Positions 35,756-45,890 of a DNA stretch of 64,000 nucleotides are shown one piece after another. Made by a program: the position numbers and the translations under genes. The notes under the pieces were generated by a model, which was given only the letters and a program-made list of their open reading frames with translations, was not told where the DNA came from and did no database searches. Within the stretch, counting starts at the first letter, position 1; each line of letters starts with the position of its first letter. The DNA comes from an uncultured Kordia sp. (GTDB taxonomy: Bacteria; Bacteroidota; Bacteroidia; Flavobacteriales; Flavobacteriaceae): NCBI RefSeq assembly GCF_947496985.1, contig NZ_CANMEZ010000012.1, positions 102,672 through 166,671 on the forward strand, written 5' to 3'.

Positions 35756-37099
35756 TTAATCTATTAAAATCATTGTATGTGGTCCTCGGGTAACAGGAAT
35801 ACTATTTCGTGTTTGCATGATCATTTTTTCCTCTGAATTTAAAGGATCTGATATAATTTTAAAAAAGTCTATTGCGCCTCCTTCTATATTATTATCATAA
35901 TGATCAAATGTTGTTACAGCTATATTTCGCCCTGTTGTATCAAACACAAGAGATTCTGGTAAAATACCTTCAAATGGAATTGTATGTATTACACGCATAG
36001 CGCCTGTTTTGGGGTTTCTCTTTATTAGTGATAAAGAACTAAACCAACCTTGTCTCGAATCATTATATGGCAACCAACTTCTTTCCATGTTTGCAGATAT
36101 GACAAAATCTCCTTCGGGAGAAACCGCAAAGCCTTCTGGGCTAACTCCAACCATTACTTGTGAAGAAAGCTCATGTCTTATATTTTCTTCTCCTTCTACA
36201 GCTAAACTTATATTTCCTATGGTTCCTTTTGGAGCTGAATTCCATGTTCCCTGAACATCTTTCCCCCAAAATGTATTATTTACTAAAAAATGTTTTCCTT
36301 CTTTAGTAAATCTCCCAATCATTGGAAATTTACCCACTGAAACTGTATTTCCCCATTTTGTGATTACTTTTTTTTCAAGATCTATCTTAAAAAAGGAAAC
36401 TTCTGCTTTCGCATTATTTATTAATGATATTGTTTTTCCGTCTGGATGCCATGATGCATATATTAGTTTATCTGTAAGCTTCCATTTTGGTATTTCTGGA
36501 AAATAAGTTTCTACAATTTTGCCTTTTTCTACTTTATAAACTCCGAGGTGTTTTTTGTTTTCTGGTGAAGTGTAATAACTTATGAGAAGCCAATTTCCAT
36601 CAGGACTTATATCAATAGATACTGGTCTTTTTTCAATTTTTTGCTTTCCTACGAGTTTAGGAGCTTTCTTATTTTTTATATTGTATACGGTTAATATTTG
36701 TCCTAAATCCAAGTCGCTAAACATATGTTCTTTGTTATTTGTTTTTGGTCTTGGAGTAAATGTTTCAATTATATATGCATACGTTCCTGATTTATCAACT
36801 GCTAAAACCGCAGGTGGTCCGCCTACAGAGTTACTTGCAGGTACTTCTATTGCGCTAGCTTTATTCAGGCTTACTTTTAAGTCTATTATAGACATCATAT
36901 CTGTTCCCTCTCTAGCGCCAAGTTTACCATTTGTATATGCGGATGCTACCATATCTGCATCTGATACACTAATTAAATATTTACCTTTAAAAAGATTAAT
37001 TCCCGTAGTATTAGAAACTGTTTGTGCTGTTATCAATTGTAAAGGAATCATTATAAAAAAGAATAGTTTACTAATTTTAATGTTATTGTTTTTTTGCAT
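35756..37099 (-). CDS. secreted beta-propeller protein (lactonase/YncE-like)
   Basis: About 448 residues from the ATG at 37099; an ATG 51 bp upstream gives MRRGSFIDNYFLIKLN before the signal peptide and is unlikely. The signal peptide ends near ITAQ. The body has WD/NHL-like blades such as GTYAYIIETF, PVSIDISPDGNWLLISYY, PDGKTISLINNA and VSPEGFAVSPEGDFVISAN, the YncE/lactonase pattern with about seven blades. Function is unknown; perhaps a periplasmic binding or lactone-hydrolysing protein. Confidence 0.72.
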   Translation of the reverse strand: MQKNNNIKISKLFFFIMIPLQLITAQTVSNTTGINLFKGKYLISVSDADMVASAYTNGKLGAREGTDMMSIIDLKVSLNKASAIEVPASNSVGGPPAVLAVDKSGTYAYIIETFTPRPKTNNKEHMFSDLDLGQILTVYNIKNKKAPKLVGKQKIEKRPVSIDISPDGNWLLISYYTSPENKKHLGVYKVEKGKIVETYFPEIPKWKLTDKLIYASWHPDGKTISLINNAKAEVSFFKIDLEKKVITKWGNTVSVGKFPMIGRFTKEGKHFLVNNTFWGKDVQGTWNSAPKGTIGNISLAVEGEENIRHELSSQVMVGVSPEGFAVSPEGDFVISANMERSWLPYNDSRQGWFSSLSLIKRNPKTGAMRVIHTIPFEGILPESLVFDTTGRNIAVTTFDHYDNNIEGGAIDFFKIISDPLNSEEKMIMQTRNSIPVTRGPHTMILID

Positions 37100-37368
37100 C
37101 GTGTTTAATTTAATTAGGAAATAGTTATCTATAAAACTTCCTCTTCTCATTGATTATGAATTAAAATGTATTATTCAAAAACCTTTAAAATATTCTCTAT
37201 TTTCAGTGTATTAATAAATATCACTATTTTACATATTAGACTGGTCGTCTATAAAGTTAAAAAAACATTTTTAGAATGATCACTTTTATATATTTTTTAA
37301 CAGAAATAGGTTTGACTAAATTATATGCATTTAGACTTAAAGCAGCTAAGTATTATGCTCTCTGACTA

Positions 37369-39471
37369 TTACTCTTTAATAATTCTTTTTGAAATCTTTT
37401 TACCGTTATCTGAAGTAATCATGATAATATATACTCCAGGTTCTAGTTCAGATATATTAATTTGCTTAGTGGTATTATACTTATTTTGAACCTCTTGTCC
37501 TAGTAACGTATATATAGCTACGTTTACTACTTTTTCCTGATTAGATAACGCTATGGTAATATTTCCTTTTGTAGGGTTTGGAGTCAGCACCATTGTTGGT
37601 ATTTCCTCACCATCAATTTCTATTATACCAAGCGTATTATCTTTATATTCATGAGCTCCAATATCAATGGTTCCATTGAATCTATTATTATTTAAGTAAT
37701 CTTTTGGCCAATAATCAGAAGGATTTCCTGGATAATAAATATCATTGGTATAACGATCTAAATATTGCTGATAAACATCTAGCATTCCACTAGTATAGTT
37801 TTGCGTACCAGAATCTATTGCTGGTGAATTTTCATTAATATTATATTCATTATTAGCTACATTTTCATATAAAGGATCACCTGATATGTTATTTGAAGCC
37901 CAATTTTGAGTATTAAGATTAGTCAACGTTTGATATACATTATTCCCTATTGACACTTCTCCTGTATACGCATCAAATAAATTATTTTCTATAAAGACTG
38001 ATATTCCGTTAGAAGCATCAAGTGTAATTGATTTAGACGTTCCGTCGATATTAGCTGATATATTGGAAAATATGTTATTATAAATGTGAAGTTTTGCTTG
38101 ATTGTTGTGACGATTTGTTTTTGCCCAAATTCCATGGCAATTATTATCAAACACATTGTTTACAAAATAGTGTTCGCCCCATTGACTAAATAAGGTAACA
38201 CCTGAGCATAATCTCCAATTGTCATTGCTTTCGTTATTCCTATTATCGTAAAATAAATTCCCTATGACAAATAATGGTCCTGTCATTGGATCATTTGCTG
38301 TATGCATCCAGCCGGATGAAGATTTGGTTCCGATATTATTTATCCACCAATTATAATCTCCTAAATCGTACGAATGTCCATAACATTGTCCATTACCACC
38401 TGCTAACGCGTACGTTTCTGTACAATAGTTTCCTGAAAATATAACATCAGTCGCTCGTTTTGTCCATCCTAAAGCCTGCCTTGCAAATTCTTGATAGTTT
38501 CCACCAACAAAAACGTGATGGTTTCCTCCAGAAGATGCTATTTGATCTCCTACTTGTACTAAATTTCCTGAAAGACTTTTAAATAATCCATCTACAGAAT
38601 CTGTACTATCTCCTTTGATTGCATTGTTATCTATTATCCATACTCTATAAGTTTCATTTCCTCCTATATTTCCATTTACTTTATATGCATGATGATCATT
38701 ATCTCTTGACAACCAATCAAAACCTCCTCCGCAATTTTTGAATACATTTCTATAGGCTACAACATCATGAAGTTCCGCATTTTCAGCAGTATTAGAATTT
38801 ATGCCTACAATTGCGCCTCCACCAGCTACGTAATTGAGGTTTTCGAATCTTAGGTTCCTTAAAGTGATATGATGTGACGAAAAAGGTCTATCTCTAGTAA
38901 GTGAGAGAACGCCATTTTGTTGATTACCTCCTATCCATTGTAAATTATCAACAATAATGTGACTGCTATTAAACATCCCTAAAAATACTCCTGAAAATAC
39001 TGGTTTATCGCTAGGGTCTCCATATAACCATATTGGTTGACTTGATGTACCTTGAAATTGAGGAGACCATGTACTATAGAAGTTACTAGGTGTATATACA
39101 CCTCCTTTTAACCAAATAACAGTTCCCGGAGTAAAAGAATCGTTAATCCATCCTTGACTTGGAATTGTAGCTCTAGGTTTATCCGGATAGCCAAATCGTC
39201 CATACACACCTGTTAACTCTCCTTGCTCAATAACATCTGTTGCATTTGGGTTATCTGGATCTACATAGTAGTAATTTTGCTTTGGCGTACTTGGCCATTC
39301 TGTTGGTGTTTCCAATTCAATTTTAAATGGATCATAATCCCAATCTGTATATGGAATTCCTGTATATTCCCAAGCATTCTGGCTATACATTTGATTTAAT
39401 CCAAAAATGACTAATATTAAGACTATAAATATCTTTTTCTTAGTGCTAGAGAGAGATTTAAAAAATATCAT
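37369..39471 (-). CDS. secreted right-handed beta-helix protein with T9SS type A sorting domain
   Basis: 700 residues: signal peptide (about 1-30), a parallel beta-helix region (about 90-600) rich in N-x-I/V/F turns (HIIVDNLQWIGG, RNVFKNCGGGFDWLSRDNDHH, FVNNVFDNNCHGIWAKT), as in pectate-lyase-like or chondroitinase-like surface proteins, and a C-terminal domain (about 630-700, PNPTKGNITIALSN...ELEPGVYIIMITSDNGKKISKRIIKE), the type A cleavage signal of type IX secretion. It should be exported and either released or attached to the surface. A polysaccharide substrate is likely but unproved. Confidence 0.88.
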   Translation of the reverse strand: MIFFKSLSSTKKKIFIVLILVIFGLNQMYSQNAWEYTGIPYTDWDYDPFKIELETPTEWPSTPKQNYYYVDPDNPNATDVIEQGELTGVYGRFGYPDKPRATIPSQGWINDSFTPGTVIWLKGGVYTPSNFYSTWSPQFQGTSSQPIWLYGDPSDKPVFSGVFLGMFNSSHIIVDNLQWIGGNQQNGVLSLTRDRPFSSHHITLRNLRFENLNYVAGGGAIVGINSNTAENAELHDVVAYRNVFKNCGGGFDWLSRDNDHHAYKVNGNIGGNETYRVWIIDNNAIKGDSTDSVDGLFKSLSGNLVQVGDQIASSGGNHHVFVGGNYQEFARQALGWTKRATDVIFSGNYCTETYALAGGNGQCYGHSYDLGDYNWWINNIGTKSSSGWMHTANDPMTGPLFVIGNLFYDNRNNESNDNWRLCSGVTLFSQWGEHYFVNNVFDNNCHGIWAKTNRHNNQAKLHIYNNIFSNISANIDGTSKSITLDASNGISVFIENNLFDAYTGEVSIGNNVYQTLTNLNTQNWASNNISGDPLYENVANNEYNINENSPAIDSGTQNYTSGMLDVYQQYLDRYTNDIYYPGNPSDYWPKDYLNNNRFNGTIDIGAHEYKDNTLGIIEIDGEEIPTMVLTPNPTKGNITIALSNQEKVVNVAIYTLLGQEVQNKYNTTKQINISELEPGVYIIMITSDNGKKISKRIIKE

Positions 39472-39507
39472 ATAATAAAGATTAAGGTTGAAAAATTCAC
39501 ATAAGTT

Positions 39508-39972
39508 CTACTTAAAAACACTAAAGTCTATTTTACTGTTAATCAGTTTATCTAATGATTTTTTACCACTTCCATTAATGAATACAACAAATGAAATTCC
39601 AATTATTAGTAGTGCATATTCATATCCTTCTCCTTCTTGGTTTCCAAGCCAGTTCATAAAAAAGCCATGGTTAATATGAACTGTAAATATTATCCCTAAA
39701 AAAAGAAATATAAAAGCAATTGCCCATACTCTGCTAGCAAAACCTACTATTAAAGCTATTGAACCAAAAAATTCTATACAAATAGTAGAAAAAGCAACGA
39801 TCCAAGGTAGTTCCATATGTGTTGTAAATACGTTCATTGTTTCGCTAAAACCTTGTCCTCCGAACATTCCTAACATTTTTTGTGCTCCATGAGGAAACAA
39901 AACAATACCAAGTGTTATTCGTGCAATAAAACCTGCCCAATCATCATTTGTATTAAACATTAAGTTCTTCAT
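39508..39972 (-). CDS. DoxX family membrane protein
   Basis: 154 residues with four hydrophobic segments and the DoxX opening GFIARITLGIVLFPHGAQKMLGMFGGQGF. DoxX proteins are small quinone- or stress-related inner-membrane proteins of uncertain role. It follows the crotonase gene by 91 bp on the same strand, with the T9SS gene after it. Confidence 0.88.
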   Translation of the reverse strand: MKNLMFNTNDDWAGFIARITLGIVLFPHGAQKMLGMFGGQGFSETMNVFTTHMELPWIVAFSTICIEFFGSIALIVGFASRVWAIAFIFLFLGIIFTVHINHGFFMNWLGNQEGEGYEYALLIIGISFVVFINGSGKKSLDKLINSKIDFSVFK

Positions 39973-40063
39973 AATTATATTATTTATGTTATGTTAATTT
40001 CTGATTTGCAAAACTGATGTGTTTTAGTTTTAAAAAAAATAATGTAGATTAAGAAAGAGGAAA

Positions 40064-40933
40064 CTATTTTAATTTTTCTGCCCACTCTTTCCAATTAGAT
40101 AATTCACCATTTCTTGTTTGTCCACCCTGAGAGAAAAACTTATCAACTCTATTATCAAATTCCGAGGATTTAACGAGCTTAGAGAACCATTTGTTAGATG
40201 TTATAAATTCTTGTTCTCTACCACTTTCAAATAAGTTTACTGTTGCTTTGTTATGAGCTATAGCTTCTATTGGGTAACTAGCAATTCTATAAGCAAGATC
40301 GTCTACAAAAAAATCTATTTCATCATCCGGTATTGCTCTATTGATATAACCATATTTTTCAGCATCTATAGCTTTAAAGTCTTCACCTCCTAAACATATT
40401 TCCATTGCTCTTGACCTCCCTACTTTTCTAGCTAAATATTGAGCTGCTCCGCCTCCTGGTAGAATTCCCATTATAATCTCCATTTGAGAAAGTAATGCTG
40501 AATTTGCAGCTCCAAAACTCATATCCATTGCCATAGCAAATTCGGCTCCTCCTCCTCTGGCTCTACCTTGAATTTTTGCAATTGTAGCTTTGGGCATTTT
40601 TCTGAATTTTTCTAATAAAGCAGAATATAATGGCATTTCTTCTCCATCATAAGCTCCTTGATCTCTAAAATTTTGAAGCAATTTAAAATCTGCATGAGAG
40701 AGAAAATAATCTGGGTTAGCACTTTGAAAAACAATTACTTTTATAGATTTATTTACCTCAAGAATGTTTGCTAATTCAACAAGTTCGGTAACAGAAGTTA
40801 AATCTAAGATATTAGTTTCACCATAATCAAAAGTAATAAATGCTACTCCTTTATCTATTTTTATGGTAAAACTTTGGAAACTACGATTGACTAAAGTCTT
40901 ATTATCAAATGAATAATTTTGTTCTGATTTCAT
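40064..40933 (-). CDS. enoyl-CoA hydratase/isomerase (crotonase) family protein
   Basis: 289 residues with the crotonase fold: VAFITFDYGETNILDLTSVTELVELANIL, oxyanion-hole motifs ADFKLL and RARGGGAEFAMAMDMSFG, and the catalytic stretch GILPGGGAAQYLARKVGRSRAME. The usual second glutamate of hydratases is replaced near the GILPGGG segment, so the reaction (hydratase, isomerase, hydrolase) cannot be told. Lies between DoxX and a Crp-type regulator. Confidence 0.87.
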   Translation of the reverse strand: MKSEQNYSFDNKTLVNRSFQSFTIKIDKGVAFITFDYGETNILDLTSVTELVELANILEVNKSIKVIVFQSANPDYFLSHADFKLLQNFRDQGAYDGEEMPLYSALLEKFRKMPKATIAKIQGRARGGGAEFAMAMDMSFGAANSALLSQMEIIMGILPGGGAAQYLARKVGRSRAMEICLGGEDFKAIDAEKYGYINRAIPDDEIDFFVDDLAYRIASYPIEAIAHNKATVNLFESGREQEFITSNKWFSKLVKSSEFDNRVDKFFSQGGQTRNGELSNWKEWAEKLK

Positions 40934-41000
40934 TTCTATTAATTTTTATTTTTATGAAATCAAAATTCTGGCATTTCTGATTGAATAACATTGATTGAAA

Positions 41001-41558
41001 TCAACGTTTTTTCAATCTACTCAATGTCTCAGGCCTCATTCTTAAATAGGATGCTAAATATTTATTAGGAATCTCTTGAAAGACCCAAGGACTTCTTTTC
41101 AATAATCTATTGTACCTTTCCAAAGGCGTTCGTATAGATATATCTAATTCTCTCTCTAATTGTTGAATTGCAAATTCTTCTAACATTTTAGTCCAAAGTA
41201 TTTGATTTTCCTTTGAAGATTCAATAAATGTGTAAAAGTCTTTTTTCATTATTTTTAATAATGTACATTGTTTTAATGCCTGAATATTAAACAATGAAGG
41301 TTGATTATTTAAAAAAGAAGGAAAGGATGTCATCCATGAACCTTTATAGCCGAGTCTTAATGTAATTTCTTCAGATTCATTTCGCACAAAAATCCTAAGA
41401 GTTCCATTTTGGACTATATACATATTGTCTTCAATAAACCCTTCTTTTATTAAATAATCGTTACGTTTCAAAATAATATTTTCATTCCCCATCTCCTTTA
41501 TATACTGAATCAATTTCTCCTTTAAAGTATTAGAAGCATTCATTTTTTCATTTGTCAT
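41001..41558 (-). CDS. Crp/Fnr family transcriptional regulator
   Basis: 185 residues: a beta-roll (about 25-115, ENIILKRNDYLIKEGFIEDNMYIVQNGTLRIFVRNESEEITLRLGY with no cysteine cluster) and a C-terminal HTH ending PNKYLASYLRMRPETLSRLKKR at the stop, short but complete for this class. It is the nearest regulator to the crotonase/DoxX genes. The 388-bp stretch 41559-41946 upstream shows nothing I can support. Confidence 0.85.
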   Translation of the reverse strand: MTNEKMNASNTLKEKLIQYIKEMGNENIILKRNDYLIKEGFIEDNMYIVQNGTLRIFVRNESEEITLRLGYKGSWMTSFPSFLNNQPSLFNIQALKQCTLLKIMKKDFYTFIESSKENQILWTKMLEEFAIQQLERELDISIRTPLERYNRLLKRSPWVFQEIPNKYLASYLRMRPETLSRLKKR

Positions 41559-41946
41559 TTTAATGGTTGATTTCTTGACTTATTTTTTAAAGTCATATTT
41601 ATAATGAAAATATATTGTTTAAAAACTTATCTCATAAAAAGAAAATCTCGAAATTCGTATTATCTCTGATATTCTATATACGAAAAAAGGGGTAAAATAA
41701 TACAAGTTTCGTGTAAACATGTGTTGGCAGTAATTATAAATTAAATTTTAAAATTGAAGTCATAAATACTTATTTTTCATAAATCAACATAGCAGACTCA
41801 TGCATAAAAAAGAAACAATTATAAAACATCTAATCAATAAATACGGTTGATTCAAAAACTAAATCATATTCTAAAATAAGGTTTTTCCATGCTAATTCGT
41901 TACTTTTAATGACTAACACTTTTTCTAACCCTAAAAGACATCTGCT

Positions 41947-44900
41947 TTGAAGATTAAAAAATTCTGGAAAAAAATTTTATTAGCACTAATCTTAGTTCCA
42001 ATTATATTGATTGGAGGGCTAATATTTTATATTCAGAGTAATCAATCTGAAATCATTAAAGATGAGATCGCAAAACTAAACAAAGAACACAAAGGACTTA
42101 TTAGCGTTGGCGAAAGTGAATTATCCATTTTTGACAATTTCCCATATATCTCTATAAAAGTTTACGATGTACACATCTTTGAAACAAAAGAAGACAATGC
42201 TCCCATTATAATGGATGTAAAAGATATATACATAGGCTTTAACCTATGGGATATTGTAGAAGGAAATTATGATATTCAGTCTTTAATTATAGAAGAAGGT
42301 GTTTTTAATCTTGTTATTCATGAAAATAATACTACTAATATACAAAACTCTTTAGCTAGTACTGATGAAACAGAAACACCTGCTATTAATATTCATCTAA
42401 AAAAAATTAAATTTAAAAATTTAGATATTCATACTTTAGATGAAGCCACTAATACAGATGTAGAAAAGTTTATATATGCTGGCACAGGTGGTTTTAGCCG
42501 AAAAGACAGTATCATCGCTGGACATCTAGATACAGATTTTGAATTAAATGTGATCACAGAAGCTATTGTTCCTGATTTTATGAAAAAAAAGCATTTCGAA
42601 ATTCATACAGATGTTGTCTTTAACGAACACACAGGAATTCTTGACATAAAACCTTCTGGTGTTAAAATGGAAAATGCCGATTTTGAGTTAAAAGGCTCCA
42701 TAGATACAAAAAATGATGTAAACCTTGATCTTTATATAAAAGGAGCAAAGCCCAATTTCGATATGCTTATTGCTTTTGCTCCGTCAGATATGATTCCCTT
42801 CTTAGAGAAATATAACAACTCTGGTGATATCTATTTTAATGCGACTATCAAAGGAGCTTCAAACAAAGGAAATAGACCTGCTATTAATGCTGAATTTGGA
42901 GCTGGAGAAGCCTTTTTAGAAAATCCTGCCAAAGGTAAAAAAATTGATAATATGGGCTTCAAAGGACATTTTTCCAATGGAGCCAACAGAGATACCGACA
43001 CCATGGAGTTTTCGCTCACCGATATGACAGCGTCTTTGGAGAAAGGAAAATTTAAAGGTTCACTATTTGTCAAGAACTTTAAATCTCCAGAAGTTGATAT
43101 GCAAATAGACTCTAACTTCAATCTTAACTTTATTACAGATTTTTTTGAATTAGAGCAGGTACAAAATGCTTCTGGGCAAGTTTCGTTAAAAATGAGTTTT
43201 CATGATATTATTGATATTGACAAACCCGAAAAGGCATTACAAAAACTAAATCAAGCGTACTTTGCAGAATTAATTGTAAAAGATTTAAGTTTAGCTGCAA
43301 AAGAGCTTCCTGCTCCTTTGGACAGTTTGAATGTACATTTAGTAATGAATGGTAAAGAAGCCACCCTAAACCAGTTTGAACTAATGATGGGAAATTCAGA
43401 TCTATCGGTAAGTGGCTTTCTTTCGGACTTACCTGCAATTGTACATCATACTGACATTCCAGTAGAAGTCCATTTAGATATTGCCTCTAATTATCTAGAT
43501 ATAGCCCAGTTAACTAATTTTTCAGAACAGGACACGATTCAAACTGGTTTTGATGAACAAATAAAAGATTTAAGCTTGGGATTATCTTTTAAAGCTTCTG
43601 CTAAAAACTTTACAGAATCTAAGTATTTACCGAAAGGTGAATTTTTTATCGATAGTTTATATGCAGACTTGAAACATTATCCGCATAAATTACATGATTT
43701 TCATGCCGATGTATTAATTGATAGTTTAGACTTACAATTAGTAGATTTTACAGGATTTATAGATGACAGTGATTTTCATCTTGATGGACTTATACATGAT
43801 TATGCCTTTTGGATGCAACCTGAACTTAATGGAGATGTAAATTTAGATATCAATCTTACGGCTAAGAAGTTACGATTAGAAGATATTTTCTCGTATAAAG
43901 GAGAAAATTATGTTCCAGAAGAATATAGGCACGAAGAATTTGATGATTTGGCATTACATTTTACTTCTAGTATGCATTATAAAGATTCTGCTTTGCATTC
44001 CATCGATCTGGCGCTAGACAAATTAGATACAAAAATGAAATTGCATCCGCTTCGCTTTCATGATTTTAAAGGAAATATCCATTACGAAAATCAACATGTG
44101 GTAATAAAAGACTTTCATGGGGAAATAGGAACTACCAATTTTAATTTCGATTTAAATTATTATGTAGGAGAAGATCAACAAATAAAGAAAAGAGATAATT
44201 ATCTCAATTTAAAAGCAAATTATATTGACTTTGATGCACTTTTTAATTTTGAGTTAAATTCACCAAAACCAGCAGCGATTGTTGACTCAAAAACTGCAGA
44301 TGTAACAGCACACGCAGAAGCCTTTAATTTATATGAATTGCCATTTACTGATATGCAATTTAAGGTAGATATCGCTCATTTTATTTATCATAGAATAGAC
44401 CTTCAAAAAATTAAAGCAGATTTAAGAACAACGCCTAACCATTACATTTATATAGATACATTACATATGGATGCTGCAGGAGGAAATATTCAATTAAGTG
44501 GCTATTTTAATGGCAGCGATCCAAAACACATTTATATGCAACCAGATTTGGTTATGACTAATGTTGATTTGGATAAATTACTGTTCAAATTCGAAAATTT
44601 TGGGCAAGATCATCTCGTTTCAGAAAATTTACAAGGAAAACTCACTTCTAGAATTAAAGGTAAAATTAGAGTATACCCAGACTTAGTTCCAGATTTGGAT
44701 CAATCTACTATAGAAATGGACGTAAAAGTATTAAATGGAAGATTAAAAAATTATGATCCAATGCTAGCACTTTCAGATTATATGGGAAATAAAAACCTGC
44801 GAAACATTCGATTTGACACCTTACAAAACAGTTTGGATATAAAGAAAGGGAAGATTCATATTCCTTCTATGACAATTGAATCTACTTTGGGTCATATAGA

Positions 44901-45147
44901 ATTGTCTGGCACACATGATAAAAATCAAAATATCGATTATTATTTACGTATTCCTTGGAAAACTGTAAGAAAAGCTGCTTGGCAAAAATTATTTGGACGC
45001 AAGAAAGATACTATTACTAATCAAGAACAAGAAGATGAAATTGTAGAAATAGATCCCAACAAAAGAATAAGATATCTCAATTTAAAAGTCAAAGGAAACA
45101 TAAATGACTATAAGATTTCATTGGGTAAGAAAAAGAAGAGTAAATAA
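41947..45147 (+). CDS. AsmA-like family protein (large inner-membrane-anchored)
   Basis: 1066 residues from a TTG start (a stop is 15 bp upstream in frame, so no ATG is available). One N-terminal transmembrane helix (KILLALILVPIILIGGLIFYI), then a long beta-rich, periplasmic chain; MMDVKDIYIGFNLWDIVEGNYDIQSLIIEEGVFNLVIHEN is the AsmA opening. The C-terminus repeats the AsmA pattern (GHIELSGTHDKNQNIDYYLRIPWKTVRKA...KVKGNINDYKISLGKKKK). AsmA-like proteins bridge the periplasm and may carry lipids to the outer membrane. Confidence 0.85.
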   Translation: MKIKKFWKKILLALILVPIILIGGLIFYIQSNQSEIIKDEIAKLNKEHKGLISVGESELSIFDNFPYISIKVYDVHIFETKEDNAPIIMDVKDIYIGFNLWDIVEGNYDIQSLIIEEGVFNLVIHENNTTNIQNSLASTDETETPAINIHLKKIKFKNLDIHTLDEATNTDVEKFIYAGTGGFSRKDSIIAGHLDTDFELNVITEAIVPDFMKKKHFEIHTDVVFNEHTGILDIKPSGVKMENADFELKGSIDTKNDVNLDLYIKGAKPNFDMLIAFAPSDMIPFLEKYNNSGDIYFNATIKGASNKGNRPAINAEFGAGEAFLENPAKGKKIDNMGFKGHFSNGANRDTDTMEFSLTDMTASLEKGKFKGSLFVKNFKSPEVDMQIDSNFNLNFITDFFELEQVQNASGQVSLKMSFHDIIDIDKPEKALQKLNQAYFAELIVKDLSLAAKELPAPLDSLNVHLVMNGKEATLNQFELMMGNSDLSVSGFLSDLPAIVHHTDIPVEVHLDIASNYLDIAQLTNFSEQDTIQTGFDEQIKDLSLGLSFKASAKNFTESKYLPKGEFFIDSLYADLKHYPHKLHDFHADVLIDSLDLQLVDFTGFIDDSDFHLDGLIHDYAFWMQPELNGDVNLDINLTAKKLRLEDIFSYKGENYVPEEYRHEEFDDLALHFTSSMHYKDSALHSIDLALDKLDTKMKLHPLRFHDFKGNIHYENQHVVIKDFHGEIGTTNFNFDLNYYVGEDQQIKKRDNYLNLKANYIDFDALFNFELNSPKPAAIVDSKTADVTAHAEAFNLYELPFTDMQFKVDIAHFIYHRIDLQKIKADLRTTPNHYIYIDTLHMDAAGGNIQLSGYFNGSDPKHIYMQPDLVMTNVDLDKLLFKFENFGQDHLVSENLQGKLTSRIKGKIRVYPDLVPDLDQSTIEMDVKVLNGRLKNYDPMLALSDYMGNKNLRNIRFDTLQNSLDIKKGKIHIPSMTIESTLGHIELSGTHDKNQNIDYYLRIPWKTVRKAAWQKLFGRKKDTITNQEQEDEIVEIDPNKRIRYLNLKVKGNINDYKISLGKKKKSK

Positions 45148-45160
45148 CACTAGTATTTGT

Positions 45161-45250
45161 TTAACAAAAAAACCGCCAAGTTCATTTTGACGGTTTTAGG
45201 AATATTATTTATTAGCAGGATCCATTTCGTAATACTCAATACCTTTTTCA
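45161..45250. repeat. left copy of terminator/SUKH 3'-end duplication
   Basis: The sequence from TTAACAAAAA through the hairpin and into the 3' end of the SUKH gene recurs nearly unchanged about 640 bp to the right (45800-45890). It marks the duplication that made SUKH copies 1 and 2 and leaves a toxin remnant between them. Confidence 0.8.
45169..45197 (-). terminator. hairpin terminator after SUKH gene 1
   Basis: 11-bp stem AAAACCGCCAA (45169-45179) with 45187-45197, one G-T pair, 7-nt loop, A/T tracts at both sides. Ends the minus-strand toxin-immunity operon and also faces the stop of the AsmA-like gene. Confidence 0.72.
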
Positions 45251-45672
45251 ATCCAAGCTTGAAAAGTTTCTGCTATTTTTCCAAATGAATACTTATCAGG
45301 GTATTCTTCATAATATTCACAATCCAATCGATATACCGGTGGATTGTCACCTTCATCCAAATGAAAATACCAAAAAGCATTGGCATCTGTAGCAATTACC
45401 CAAAATGGTTTTTTAATTAAGTGATTAAGCTTGAAGTTTTTTAATAATTTTTGAGCTTCTTTTTGTTTTTCTTCTAGAAACTCAAACATATGTCCTGGGG
45501 CAATAGCAGCACTTTTTAAGCCACTAAAAATTAAAAACTCTCTATAGGCTAAAGGAAAAAGAATTTCATACTTACTTTCCATTTGAGTTATTTTGCTTTC
45601 TTCTACACCAGTATCATTCCATTTTTTACTGTCTTTCCATTTTTTCAGGTTGTACATATATTGTAATTCCAT
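45205..45672 (-). CDS. SMI1/KNR4 (SUKH) family immunity protein 1
   Basis: 155 residues of the SUKH fold: ITQMESKYEILFPLAYREFLIFSG, KKPFWVIATDANAFWYFHLDEGDNPPVYRLD and FGKIAETFQAWIEKGIEYYEMDP are the family blocks. SUKH proteins neutralise secreted toxins delivered to neighbours. It begins 2 bp after a leftover toxin C-terminus (45675-45800), an orphan toxin-immunity module. Its C-terminal half (about 80 residues) is nearly identical to copy 2, while the N-terminal half has diverged. Confidence 0.85.
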   Translation of the reverse strand: MELQYMYNLKKWKDSKKWNDTGVEESKITQMESKYEILFPLAYREFLIFSGLKSAAIAPGHMFEFLEEKQKEAQKLLKNFKLNHLIKKPFWVIATDANAFWYFHLDEGDNPPVYRLDCEYYEEYPDKYSFGKIAETFQAWIEKGIEYYEMDPANK

Positions 45673-45674
45673 AT

Positions 45675-45800
45675 TTATATCTGATTAAAAGTTCCATTGT
45701 TAATAACAACTTTCTTTACGTTATCTTCTATGTCAAAATAGAATGGTCTTTCCACAGTCATGTTCCCACCAAAACGTTCTTGAAATAAAAGTAGTTCTTT
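45675..45800 (-). pseudogene. orphan toxin C-terminal fragment (deaminase-like tail)
   Basis: 41 codons, in frame and without a start, ending TAA 2 bp before SUKH gene 1. The peptide KELLLFQERFGGNMTVERPF, then YFDIEDNVKKVVINNGTFNQI, recalls the helix after PCxxC in deaminase toxins and aligns with the end of the 763-aa effector (VKRPVFFDD vs VERPFYFDI). The fragment begins exactly at the edge of the duplicated terminator, so it is probably the residue of an earlier toxin displaced by recombination. Confidence 0.6.
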
Positions 45801-45890
45801 TAACAAAAAAAACCGCCAAGTTCATTTTGACGGTTTTAGGAATATTATTTATTAGCAGGATCCATTTCGTAATACTCAATACCCTTTTCA
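45800..45890. repeat. right copy of terminator/SUKH 3'-end duplication
   Basis: Near-identical to 45161-45250, with one extra A in the A-run; contains the second hairpin and the 3' end of SUKH gene 2. Confidence 0.8.
45809..45837 (-). terminator. hairpin terminator after SUKH gene 2
   Basis: Same 11-bp stem and loop as at 45169, with A/T tracts. It now lies upstream of the orphan fragment; whether it stops transcription before the downstream immunity gene 1 is unclear. Confidence 0.7.
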
